Source: Candidatus Rokuibacteriota bacterium (GTDB taxonomy: Bacteria > Methylomirabilota > Methylomirabilia > Rokubacteriales > CSP1-6). Taken from it: a stretch of 36,106 bases of DNA. Positions 29,385-36,106 of the stretch are shown one piece after another (position 1 is the first letter of the stretch; the number at the start of each line of letters is the position of its first letter). Under the pieces are notes generated by a model that was given only the letters and a program-made list of their open reading frames with translations, was not told the DNA's origin and did not search any database. The translations under genes and the position numbers were made by a program. The DNA is taken from positions 1 to 36,106 of the forward strand of contig QHSL01000016.1 of assembly GCA_003220435.1 (NCBI GenBank), written 5' to 3'.

Positions 29385-29978
29385 ATGCTGAAGACGATTC
29401 TAGAGGACATCCGGGCGGTGAAGCGCAACGATCCGGCCGCCCACGGCTGGCTGGAGATCGTGCTCTGCCACCCGCCCCTGCACGCGATCCTGGTCCATCG
29501 GCTGGCGCACTGGATCCACACGCGCCTCGGCCGGCGGATCATTGCGCGGCTCCTCGCGGTCGCCAACCGGTTCTGGACCGGCGTCGAGATCCACCCGGCG
29601 GCGCGCATCGGCCGCGGCTTCTTCATCGACCACGGTGCCGGCGTCGTGATCGGCGAGACCGCGGTCGTCGGCGACTACTGCGTGATGTTCCACAACGTGA
29701 GCCTCGGCGGCACCGGCAAGTACGACGGCCAGCGGCATCCGATCGTCGGCCACCACGTCTTCATCGGCACGAACGCGATCCTGCTCGGCCCGATCCGGAT
29801 CGGGGACCACGCGAAGGTGGGGGCCAACGCCTTCGTGATCAACCGTGACGTGCCGGCCTACTGCACCGTCGTCGGCACGCCGGCGCGGATCGTGCGGCGC
29901 TTCGGCGAGCGGGTCGACGAGGAATTGCCGCGGACGGTGCCGCCGTCGGGCGCGGTGCCGGTCGAGCTCCAGCTCTAG
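29385..29978 (+). CDS. cysE: Serine O-acetyltransferase
   Basis: This encodes 197 residues, the short EpsC-like form of CysE. An N-terminal helical domain (HPPLHAILVHRLAHWIH) leads into a left-handed beta-helix with hexapeptide repeats (IHPAARIGRGFFIDHGAGVV, VIGETAVVGDYCVMFHNVSL, GGTGKYDGQRHPIVGHHVFI). The Asp and His of FIDHG and the GTGK loop are active-site features. It transfers acetyl from acetyl-CoA to serine, giving O-acetylserine, the committed step of cysteine synthesis and normally feedback-inhibited by cysteine. GGGGAGG precedes ATG 29385. The leader carries a Cys-rich ORF and terminator-like hairpin, suggesting an additional layer of control by cysteine supply. cysK is not adjacent. 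Confidence 0.94.
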   Translation: MLKTILEDIRAVKRNDPAAHGWLEIVLCHPPLHAILVHRLAHWIHTRLGRRIIARLLAVANRFWTGVEIHPAARIGRGFFIDHGAGVVIGETAVVGDYCVMFHNVSLGGTGKYDGQRHPIVGHHVFIGTNAILLGPIRIGDHAKVGANAFVINRDVPAYCTVVGTPARIVRRFGERVDEELPRTVPPSGAVPVELQL

Positions 29979-29990
29979 CCGCGCGCTCGA

Positions 29991-30839
29991 CTACTTCAGG
30001 ACGGCGGCGGCGATGCGCGACAGCTGCGCCGCCATCTCGGACTCGGTCGCGACGGCGTCCAGCCGCACGACGACCCGCGTCGCGCCCGCGTCGAGAAAGC
30101 GGCGGATCAGGTCACGGTCGGGCGGCTGCCCGTAGACCGAGATCGTGATCGAGGACGGGTCGCGGCCGGCGTCCTTGGCCAGCCGATCGAGCGTGGCGCG
30201 GCTCTCGCCGACTTTCTCCGGCGTGACCCGGTTTGGCAGCCAGCCGTTGCCCCACTCGACCACCCGCTGCAGGACGTTCTTCGCGGCGCCCCCCAGGAGC
30301 ACCGGCGGATGCGGCTTCTGCGCCGGCTTGGGGAACGATTTCACGGGCGGGAAGTCGTAGTACCTGCCGTGAAACTCGGCGGCCGGCTTCGTCCACAGCT
30401 CCTTCATGGCCAGGATCGACTCGCGCGTCTGCGTCCAGCGGTGGTCGAAGTCGCCGCCCATGATCTGGGTCTCTTCCCGCAGCCAGCCGGCGCCGATGCC
30501 GAACATGAAGCGGCCGCCGCTGAAGAGATCGAGCGTCGAGATCTCCTTGGCCAGCAGCAGCGGGTGGCGCTCGGGGACGAGCACGATCCCGGTCGCGAGC
30601 TTCATCGTCTTGGTGACGGCGGAGGCGCGCGCCAGCGCCACGAACGGATCGACGAAGTGTGAGTAGCTCTCGGGGATCACGCCGTCCGGGGAGCCGGCGA
30701 AGCGGCTGGTCGAGTGCACGGGGATGAAGGGGTGCTCGGCGCACCAGAACGACTCGAAGCCGAGTCCCTCGGCGGTCTTCGCCATGAAGGCCGGATCGAC
30801 CTGATACGCGGGGAGCGGAACCGAGATCCCGACGTTCAT
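29991..30839 (-). CDS. LLM-class F420-dependent-type oxidoreductase
   Basis: This 282-residue barrel has the signature of the TIGR03619 group: NVGISVPLPAYQVDPAFMA, AEGLGFESFWCAEHPFIPV, HPLLLAKEISTLDLFSGGRF, FGIGAGWLREE and HPPVLLGGAAKNVLQRVVEW. Relatives use F420 or FMN. It is the last gene of the six-gene operon with nitrile hydratase, starting 23 bp after the esterase stop. It may oxidise a product or precursor of the nitrile pathway; nothing in the sequence identifies the substrate. It converges on cysE with a 12-bp gap. Confidence 0.87.
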   Translation of the reverse strand: MNVGISVPLPAYQVDPAFMAKTAEGLGFESFWCAEHPFIPVHSTSRFAGSPDGVIPESYSHFVDPFVALARASAVTKTMKLATGIVLVPERHPLLLAKEISTLDLFSGGRFMFGIGAGWLREETQIMGGDFDHRWTQTRESILAMKELWTKPAAEFHGRYYDFPPVKSFPKPAQKPHPPVLLGGAAKNVLQRVVEWGNGWLPNRVTPEKVGESRATLDRLAKDAGRDPSSITISVYGQPPDRDLIRRFLDAGATRVVVRLDAVATESEMAAQLSRIAAAVLK

Positions 30840-30861
30840 CGTGACGCTCCTTCTCTTCCGC

Positions 30862-31803
30862 TCAGCGAAGCGTTTGTCGCAGCGTCGCGGCGATGTGGGA
30901 GACCGCCCGGTTGCCGGTGTCGAGCAGCTTGCCCATCCCGACGAAGCCGTGGACCATCCCGCCGTAGCAGACGTAGTCCACGCGCACGCCGGCCTGCTGG
31001 AGCTTGGCCGCGTACGCCGCGCCCTCGTCGCGCAGCGGATCGAACCCCGCGGTGACGACGAGCGTCGGCGGCAGCCCCGCGTGCGACGACGCGCGGAGCG
31101 GCGACACGCGCCAGTCGGTCGCCTGACCCGAGGCGGCGAGATAGTGCGCGGTGAACCACCGCATGCTCTCGCGGGTGAGCATGTAGCCTTCGGCGAAGTC
31201 CCGGTACGAGCGCGACTCGGCGGCGACGTCGGTCACCGGATAGACGAGCACCTGCAGCTTGATGGCCGGCGCGCTCGCGTCGCGCGCCTGGAGCGCCACG
31301 ACCGCCGCGAGATTGCCGCCGGCGCTGTCGCCGCCGACGGCGAGACGGCCGGCGTCGACCCCGAGCTCGCTGGCGTGCGCAACGGTCCAGCGCGTGGCCG
31401 CCCATGCGTCGTCGGCTGCCGCCGGGAACTTGTGCTCGGGCGCCAGGCGATAGTCGACGTTGACGACCGTGATGCCGGCCTCGGCGGTAAATTGGCGGCA
31501 CAGGACGTCGTGCGTGTCGAGGTCGCCGATCACCCAGCCGCCGCCGTGGAAGTACACGAGCCCGGGCAGCGCGACGCCGGCCGCCACACCGGCCGGGCGG
31601 TAGACCCGCAGGGGAATCGGCCCGGCGGGACCTTCCGCCACGAGATTCCGGACGGTGCCGATCTCGGGCGGCGTCGGCGTCGACGCGGGACGCGTCTCGC
31701 GGAAGAGCTGGCGCGCGTCCTTGGGCGAGAGCGTGTTGTAGGCCGGGCGCCCGGACGTGATGACGAGGTTGATGACTTCCTGGGCTTGGGGATCGAGAGA
31801 CAT
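30862..31803 (-). CDS. Alpha/beta hydrolase, hormone-sensitive-lipase-type esterase
   Basis: This 313-residue esterase has YFHGGGWVIGD (oxyanion-hole HGGG), VGGDSAGGNLAAVVAL (nucleophile Ser in GDSAGG), VTAGFDPLRDEG (Asp) and YGGMVHGFVGM (His), the complete type IV esterase set. It lies 12 bp after the nitrile hydratase accessory gene and before an LLM gene in the same operon. It hydrolyses carboxyl esters of short acids in known members; the sequence has no amidase signature, so it does not obviously supply the amide-hydrolysis step after nitrile hydration. Confidence 0.9.
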   Translation of the reverse strand: MSLDPQAQEVINLVITSGRPAYNTLSPKDARQLFRETRPASTPTPPEIGTVRNLVAEGPAGPIPLRVYRPAGVAAGVALPGLVYFHGGGWVIGDLDTHDVLCRQFTAEAGITVVNVDYRLAPEHKFPAAADDAWAATRWTVAHASELGVDAGRLAVGGDSAGGNLAAVVALQARDASAPAIKLQVLVYPVTDVAAESRSYRDFAEGYMLTRESMRWFTAHYLAASGQATDWRVSPLRASSHAGLPPTLVVTAGFDPLRDEGAAYAAKLQQAGVRVDYVCYGGMVHGFVGMGKLLDTGNRAVSHIAATLRQTLR

Positions 31804-31815
31804 GGGATCCTCCTG

Positions 31816-32154
31816 CTAGAACACGTCGTCGCGGCGACCGGTCGCGAAGTCTTTGGTGCGCGCGGCGAGCGCCGCGGCGTCGAGCAGCCCCTTGTCGGCC
31901 AGCAAACGCTCGAAGGCGCGCAGCCAGCGCTCGTAGTAGCTCGACGACTCTCCGGCGCGCTCCGCGCGCGCGATCTCGTCGATCAATCGAGCCTGGAACT
32001 CGCTCCACTTGAAGCTGGCGTCGTGGCTCATCGCCACGGTCATGCCGAAAGTGCGGCCCTGCCACGCCTCGTCGAACACCAGCTCGCCGTTCTTGCGCGG
32101 CAGCGCGGCCTGGCCGGGCATGTCGGCGATCTCGCGGCTCGGCACGGCGTCCAT
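31816..32154 (-). CDS. Nitrile hydratase accessory protein (activator, P14K-like)
   Basis: This 112-residue protein shares the beta-subunit N-terminal fold: DEAWQGRTFGMTVAMSHDAS, FKWSEFQARLIDEIARAE and [20 protein letters not shown]. This is the pattern of the P14K/NhlE-type chaperone, which delivers cobalt to the alpha subunit and promotes cysteine oxidation (self-subunit swapping). It sits 16 bp after the alpha-subunit gene, the usual order for cobalt enzymes. Confidence 0.86.
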   Translation of the reverse strand: MDAVPSREIADMPGQAALPRKNGELVFDEAWQGRTFGMTVAMSHDASFKWSEFQARLIDEIARAERAGESSSYYERWLRAFERLLADKGLLDAAALAARTKDFATGRRDDVF

Positions 32155-32170
32155 CGGTCCGGCGCCTACT

Positions 32171-32773
32171 TCAGCGCGCCGCGGGCGTGGGCGGCTGGAC
32201 GACCGCCACGCCGATCATCGCGTCGCGCGTCACCAGTTCGGCCAGCTCGGCCTCGCGCAGATTCTCAGTGCCGGCCGGGCGCTCCGGGAGCACCAGGTAA
32301 CGCAGCTCGGCGCTCGAGTCCCAGATGCGGATCTCCGTGCTCTCGGGCAGCTCGACGCCGAACTCACGCAGCACCACACGGGGCTCCCGTACCGCCCGCG
32401 AGCGGTACTCGAACGACTTGTACCAGGTCGGCGGAAGACCGATGAGCGCGTGCGGGTAGCACGAGCACAGCGTGCAGACGACGAGGTTGTGCACGCCGGG
32501 CGTGTTCTCGACGACGCGCAGGTCGACGCCGCCGAAGCCGAGCTCCTCGATGGCCTCGGTGCCGTCGGCCAGCAGGCGCTGCTTGTAGGCCGGGTCGACC
32601 CAGGCGCGGGCGACGACCTTGGCGCCGTTGTGGGGACCGATGTCCTCTTCGTAGGCGCTGACGATGCGGTCGACCGCCTCGCTCGCGACGAGCTTCTTCT
32701 CGACCAGCAGCGACTCGAGCGCACGCACGCGAAGCGAGAGGACCGACTCGGGCTCGTGGTGGTGATGGCTCAT
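32171..32773 (-). CDS. nthA: Cobalt-type nitrile hydratase, alpha subunit
   Basis: This encodes 200 residues from ATG 32773 (AAGGA upstream). The metal claw is C100-T-L-C103-S-C105 in [11 protein letters not shown]; Thr at the second position is the cobalt-type signature (iron enzymes have Ser). Flanking [16 protein letters not shown] and [20 protein letters not shown] are family landmarks. The claw cysteines are oxidised to sulfinate/sulfenate in active enzyme. It hydrates nitriles to amides in the cytoplasm with the beta subunit. Unusually, the N-terminus begins with four consecutive histidines (SHHHHEPES), which might bind metal. Confidence 0.95.
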   Translation of the reverse strand: MSHHHHEPESVLSLRVRALESLLVEKKLVASEAVDRIVSAYEEDIGPHNGAKVVARAWVDPAYKQRLLADGTEAIEELGFGGVDLRVVENTPGVHNLVVCTLCSCYPHALIGLPPTWYKSFEYRSRAVREPRVVLREFGVELPESTEIRIWDSSAELRYLVLPERPAGTENLREAELAELVTRDAMIGVAVVQPPTPAAR

Positions 32774-32784
32774 GGAGAGTCCTT

Positions 32785-33468
32785 TCAACGCTCGAGAGGC
32801 GCCGCTTCGAGGTAGCGCTCCCAGAGATCGATGTGAACGGGCGCCCGCGACTCGGCCGACACCCCCCACAGCTCGGCGGCGTGGAAGCGGACGCTGTAGA
32901 GCGGATGGGCCTGATGGCCGCCGTCGTGGGCGTTGGTGTCGGGGAATATGTAGGACCCGTGCGACCGGGCAATGACGCCGTGCTTTCCGCGCGCGTAGCG
33001 CGGCAGCCGCGTGTGACCCACGGGCGCGTCGTGCCGGGTGACCACGTGATCGCCCGCCTTGAAGCGCGGGGGCGGGCCGGGCTGGCGGTAATGGGGGCGC
33101 TCGGTCAGCCCGCGCATCATGCGGGCGAGCAGATCAGGATCCTTGTGCGGCGTCGCCGGATCGCGTCCCGCGGCGACCTCGGCCATGCGACGCTCGAGCT
33201 CCTCGCGCGTGATCACGCCCTTCTCGACCAGAAGCCGCACGTTGCGATCGAGCCAGCGCTCGTAGTAGCTCGAGGCCAGGTAGTCGCCCGGCGCCATCCG
33301 CTCGATCGCGTGACGGCTCTCGTCGATGTTGAAGAGGCCCTGCACGCTGCAGGCGCGCGAGAGCCCGAGCACCCGGCCCTCCCAGCGCGAGTGGAACACG
33401 GGCTCGTTCTTCCCGGGCTCGACGGGCCCGAAGCCGTGCATGCCGCCCATGTCGTGGATGCCGTTCAT
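32785..33468 (-). CDS. nthB: Nitrile hydratase, beta subunit
   Basis: This 227-residue protein starts [19 protein letters not shown], the standard NthB N-terminus, and ends in an SH3-like domain with [40 protein letters not shown] and [20 protein letters not shown]. It lies upstream of the alpha subunit by 11 bp; beta-alpha-activator order is typical of cobalt enzymes. A small alpha/beta hydrolase precedes it by 15 bp, so all these genes probably share one transcript. Confidence 0.94.
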   Translation of the reverse strand: MNGIHDMGGMHGFGPVEPGKNEPVFHSRWEGRVLGLSRACSVQGLFNIDESRHAIERMAPGDYLASSYYERWLDRNVRLLVEKGVITREELERRMAEVAAGRDPATPHKDPDLLARMMRGLTERPHYRQPGPPPRFKAGDHVVTRHDAPVGHTRLPRYARGKHGVIARSHGSYIFPDTNAHDGGHQAHPLYSVRFHAAELWGVSAESRAPVHIDLWERYLEAAPLER

Positions 33469-33483
33469 GGCCTGCTCATAGCC

Positions 33484-34170
33484 TTATAGCAGAAGCCGGG
33501 TGAGTTCTTCGGGCTGGCTCAGCATCGGGTAGTGGCCGGTGTCCAGCTCGTGCCAGGCGCCCTTCAGCCGCTCGGCGGTGCGCCGCTGGTGCGCCTCGGG
33601 CGGGTTCGCGGCGCGGCGACAGCGGATCACGGTCGTCTGCCACGCCTGGTTCCAGAAGTTGCCGAGCTCCACCGGCGCCTCGAGCGCGGCGACCGGATGC
33701 GGCGTGTACCGCGCGAGGGCCCAGGCGCGTGTCTGGGGGTCGAGATCGGCGAAGAGCCGCTTCTCGGCGTCGGCGCGATTGGGTCCGGTCGTGATCTCGG
33801 TCGTCTCGTTGGCCGCCACGCGCTTGACGATGTCGCCGACCCGCTCCCCCGACATCAGCGCGAGCGCGTCGACGAAGACGAGTCGCGCGATCCGGTCACG
33901 GGCCAGCTCGGCGGCCTTGCAGATGACCATGCCGCCGGAGCTCGTCCCCACGAGGACGACCTGGGTCAGGTCCTCGTAGAACAGGAGCTGCGCGATCTCC
34001 TGCGCGTGCGTGGCCACGGTGATGCCGGGCCGTACCAGATGTTGGCGCTCCGCGCAGCCGTCGAGCGTCGGCGCGGACACCCGATGACCGGCGGCCCGCA
34101 GGCGTTCGATCACCGGCTTCCAGATCCAGCCTCCCTGATACGCGCCGTGAACCAGCACATACGTCGCCAT
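33484..34170 (-). CDS. Alpha/beta hydrolase, EstC/methyl-salicylate-esterase-like
   Basis: This encodes 228 residues from ATG 34170, with AAGGAG 8 nt upstream. It opens with TYVLVHGAYQGGWIWKPVIE and RLRAAGHRVSAPTLDGCAER. The nucleophile is in VLVGTSSGGMVICKAAELA, the acid likely in LVFVDALALMSGE, and the base in HELDTGHYPMLSQPEEL. Plant hydroxynitrile lyases and methyl esterases share this layout; cyanohydrin-lyase activity is an attractive possibility beside nitrile hydratase, but the residues needed cannot be assigned by eye. It is the first gene of the nitrile hydratase operon. Confidence 0.87.
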   Translation of the reverse strand: MATYVLVHGAYQGGWIWKPVIERLRAAGHRVSAPTLDGCAERQHLVRPGITVATHAQEIAQLLFYEDLTQVVLVGTSSGGMVICKAAELARDRIARLVFVDALALMSGERVGDIVKRVAANETTEITTGPNRADAEKRLFADLDPQTRAWALARYTPHPVAALEAPVELGNFWNQAWQTTVIRCRRAANPPEAHQRRTAERLKGAWHELDTGHYPMLSQPEELTRLLL

Positions 34171-34193
34171 GCGCAAGACTCCTTGATGTAGAT

Positions 34194-34216
34194 GGGGGGC
34201 CTTCGAAGGGCCCCCC
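34194..34216. repeat. GC-rich palindrome upstream of the nitrile hydratase operon
   Basis: A perfect CCTTCGAAGG palindrome is enclosed by GGGGGG and GCCCCCC, giving a 16-bp-arm inverted repeat with one unpaired G. It is only 24 bp upstream of the first gene's ATG, so it would form in the 5' leader. It may be an extragenic repeat family or a regulatory hairpin. Confidence 0.4.
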
Positions 34217-34382
34217 AAGCCCCCCGACGCTCGGACGCGCCCCGGCGAAGCCGTGGCGCTCCTCGACTCTGCGCAGCGGCCGCGAGGAGCCTCGGCGGGC
34301 CCCCAGGCCGCTGCACGCGGCGAGCCGCAGTGTACACGAGGAGCGCCTTGAAATCCCGCCGGCCCCCACCTACGCTTCCGCC

Positions 34383-35501
34383 GTGGCCGGCAAGGACGCC
34401 GACGCCCCGTCGATGACCACGGCTCGGCTGGTCTTCACCGGCCGCGGCGGCGAGTACTTCCGCATCTGGGTCGTCAACCTGCTGCTGACCGTGATCACGG
34501 CCGGCATCTACTCCGCGTGGACGAAGGTGCGCAAGGCGAAGTACTTCGCGCAGAACACGCGCCTCGATGGGCACGTGTTCGGCTACCACGGCAACCCGAA
34601 AGCGATCCTGCGCGGTCGGATCATCGCGCTCGTGCTCCTCGGAGCCTACACGTGGGGGTTCCAGTTCTCGCGGATCGCCGGGCTCGTGACGCTCGCGGTG
34701 CTCTGCGCGGTGGGGCCGTGGCTGTTCATGCGCTCGCAGCAGTTCAAGCTGGGCAACACGAGCTTTCGCGGCCTGCGCTTCGGCTTCGACGCGCGGGTGG
34801 GCGAGGCCTATCGAATCCTGCTGCCCATCCTCGTGCTGTGGTTCGCGCCGGCGGTCGTCACGACGCTGACCGCCGACGAGGGCTGGCAGCTCGGGCTGGT
34901 GGGGCTCGTGACGACGCTCGCGATTCCCTGGATGCACCACCGGCTCAAGGCGTATCAGCACGGCCGAGCCATGTACGGCGACCGCTCGTTCGCGTTCCTG
35001 GGGGCGCGGCGGAAGTTCTACGGCGTGTACCTGAAGGGCGCAGGCCTCGTCTTCCTCGCCGGGTTGCTCGGCACCACGGTCGCGTTCGTGATCGCCTGGT
35101 TCCGCGGACCGACGTCCCAGTTCCCGGGAACGGGGTTCGAGGCGGCGATCTACGGTGGCATCATCGTGCTGCCGGTGTACGTGTTCGCCTGGCCCTTTCT
35201 CGCCGCGCGACTTCAGCAGGCCGTGTGGACGAGCACGCGCCTCGCTGACGTGCGATTTCGCACCGAGATCAGAGCGCGGGCGCTGTTCAGGATCGTCTTC
35301 AAGAGCGTCATGCTGACGCTCCTGACGTGTGGGCTCTACTGGCCGTTCGCCGCGGTGGCGCTCGCGCGCTACCGGATCGAATGCGTGCGGGTCGACTCCG
35401 AGCTGCCGTTGACGGCGCTCGCCGCCGATCTTCACGGGCGACCGGTGGCCGCCCTCGGGGAAGGGGCGGCCGATACCTTCGGCCTGGATCTCGGCCTGTG
35501 A
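34383..35501 (+). CDS. DUF898 (YjgN-like) membrane protein
   Basis: This encodes 372 residues from GTG 34383 (ATG 34413 would be ten residues shorter and is equally possible). It has the DUF898 hallmark FTGRGGEYFRIWVVNLLLTV, then ITAGIYSAWTKVRKAKYFAQ and NTRLDGHVFGYHGNPKAILR, with about six to eight membrane helices. A second copy of the motif appears near the C-terminus (KSVMLTLLTCGLYWPFAAVA). The function is unknown. The stop overlaps the GTG of an M48 peptidase gene (GTGA), a pairing that recurs for YjgN-type proteins and suggests a joint envelope role. Confidence 0.88.
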   Translation: MAGKDADAPSMTTARLVFTGRGGEYFRIWVVNLLLTVITAGIYSAWTKVRKAKYFAQNTRLDGHVFGYHGNPKAILRGRIIALVLLGAYTWGFQFSRIAGLVTLAVLCAVGPWLFMRSQQFKLGNTSFRGLRFGFDARVGEAYRILLPILVLWFAPAVVTTLTADEGWQLGLVGLVTTLAIPWMHHRLKAYQHGRAMYGDRSFAFLGARRKFYGVYLKGAGLVFLAGLLGTTVAFVIAWFRGPTSQFPGTGFEAAIYGGIIVLPVYVFAWPFLAARLQQAVWTSTRLADVRFRTEIRARALFRIVFKSVMLTLLTCGLYWPFAAVALARYRIECVRVDSELPLTALAADLHGRPVAALGEGAADTFGLDLGL

Positions 35502-36106
35502 GAGCGAACGAGTTTTCCGCCTGGTTCTTCTCCGGTCGGGGCGCCGAGGCCGCCGCGGTGGTAATGCGCTTGGACGGCGGGCGGGTCGTGGTCGAAGCGA
35601 CGGATGGCACGGCGCGCGAATCGGAGCCGCTCGCGACGGTGATGATGTCAGAGCCCTTCGACCACGCACCGCGGCTCATCGCGCTCCGCAGCGGCGGAAC
35701 CCTCGAGGTGGAGGAAGAGGGGGGCCGGCTTGCGCGCGCGCTCGCCAGGGCCGGCGTGGCGGTCTCTCCGGTCGTGCGGCTGCGGCGCTGGTGGCCGGCG
35801 GTGCTGGTGGCGCTCGCCGGCCTCATCGTGCTGGTAGCGTTGGCCTACCTCAAGGGACTGCCGCTCGCGGCCCGCTGGGTGGCCGACCGCCTGCCGGCCG
35901 GCATCGAGGGCCGACTGGGCGATCGGATGCTGCTGGCGCTCGATCGGCACTACCTCGGGCCGAGCCGCTTCGACGCCGAGCGGCGCGAGCGCCTCGCGGG
36001 GCGATTCGCCGACGCGGCGACGAAGGCCGCGCCGGGCGTGCCGTACCGACTCGAGTTCCGCGCCACCTCCGAAGAATCCATCAACGCGTTCGCCCTGCCC
36101 GGCGGC
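35498..36106 (+). CDS. M48 family metallopeptidase, N-terminal part (cut by window edge)
   Basis: GTG 35498 overlaps the previous stop; the frame runs open to the window end (203 codons). An N-terminal beta domain (residues 1-95) is followed by a membrane helix (WWPAVLVALAGLIVLVALAY) and then AARWVADRLPAGIEGRLGD. The segment RLEFRATSEESINAFALPGG is the strand that precedes the HExxH zinc helix in M48 peptidases, which lies beyond the window. It is an envelope protease, probably with its catalytic domain outside the membrane, coupled to the DUF898 protein. Confidence 0.82.
   Translation, partial: MRANEFSAWFFSGRGAEAAAVVMRLDGGRVVVEATDGTARESEPLATVMMSEPFDHAPRLIALRSGGTLEVEEEGGRLARALARAGVAVSPVVRLRRWWPAVLVALAGLIVLVALAYLKGLPLAARWVADRLPAGIEGRLGDRMLLALDRHYLGPSRFDAERRERLAGRFADAATKAAPGVPYRLEFRATSEESINAFALPGG

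Overview
The window is high-GC bacterial chromosome with no phage, transposase, integrase or CRISPR signature. Gene content points to an uncultivated soil or subsurface lineage of the Rokubacteria / Methylomirabilota type. The clues are orphan PF04392 substrate-binding proteins, several luciferase-like flavin monooxygenases (LLM), a MetE-like methyltransferase, a Tat-exported ACMSD-like amidohydrolase, a cobalt-type nitrile hydratase and sigma-54-linked pilin genes. This assignment is inferred from gene content and was not tested by phylogeny.

Layout. 1-4.1 kb: an edge-truncated corrinoid/4Fe-4S reductive-dehalogenase-like protein, an orphan substrate-binding protein, solitary infA and an MFS exporter. 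4.2-6.5 kb: two overlapping genes for secreted proteins of unknown function. 6.6-9.0 kb: an LLM monooxygenase and a MetE-like protein, translationally coupled. 9.0-12.5 kb (minus): a secreted repeat/TPR protein overlapping a membrane-anchored HtrA-fold protein that has lost its catalytic His and Ser and carries a duplicated zinc-binding motif. 12.7-14.7 kb: an amidohydrolase and a second orphan substrate-binding protein. 14.8-16.5 kb (minus): a secreted YVTN beta-propeller/coiled-coil protein. 17.0-20.7 kb: a minor-pilin operon (FimT/GspH, PilV, PilW, PilX-like, TPR lipoprotein) behind a well-spaced sigma-54 promoter with upstream repeats. 20.7-22.9 kb (minus): an MlaC-SPOR fusion and an active-looking HtrA-type protease without PDZ. 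23.0-27.2 kb: a lipoprotein, a TauD-like dioxygenase, a truncated DUF1028 gene, a DUF4124/DUF2059 protein, tRNA-Ser(GCT), tRNA-Arg(ACG), two small membrane proteins and tadA. 27.2-29.2 kb (minus): an LLM and an alpha/beta hydrolase. 29.2-30.0 kb: cysE with a cysteine-rich leader. 30.0-34.2 kb (minus): a six-gene nitrile hydratase operon. 34.4-36.1 kb: a DUF898 membrane protein and the start of an M48 peptidase.

The most striking feature is the cysE leader (29194-29385). A promoter with exact 17-bp spacing would start transcription at, or within a base or two of, a GTG. That GTG opens a 25-codon ORF containing five Cys codons. The ORF is followed by a strong GC hairpin plus TTTT that abuts the cysE ribosome-binding site. 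This has the architecture of a leaderless poly-cysteine attenuator controlling cysteine synthesis. Other points worth attention are the pseudo-HtrA with tandem HxHxCxxC...C motifs, the MlaC-SPOR fusion, the sigma-54/PilR-like pilin control region, and tRNA-Arg(ACG) lying just upstream of the deaminase gene (tadA) that should edit it.
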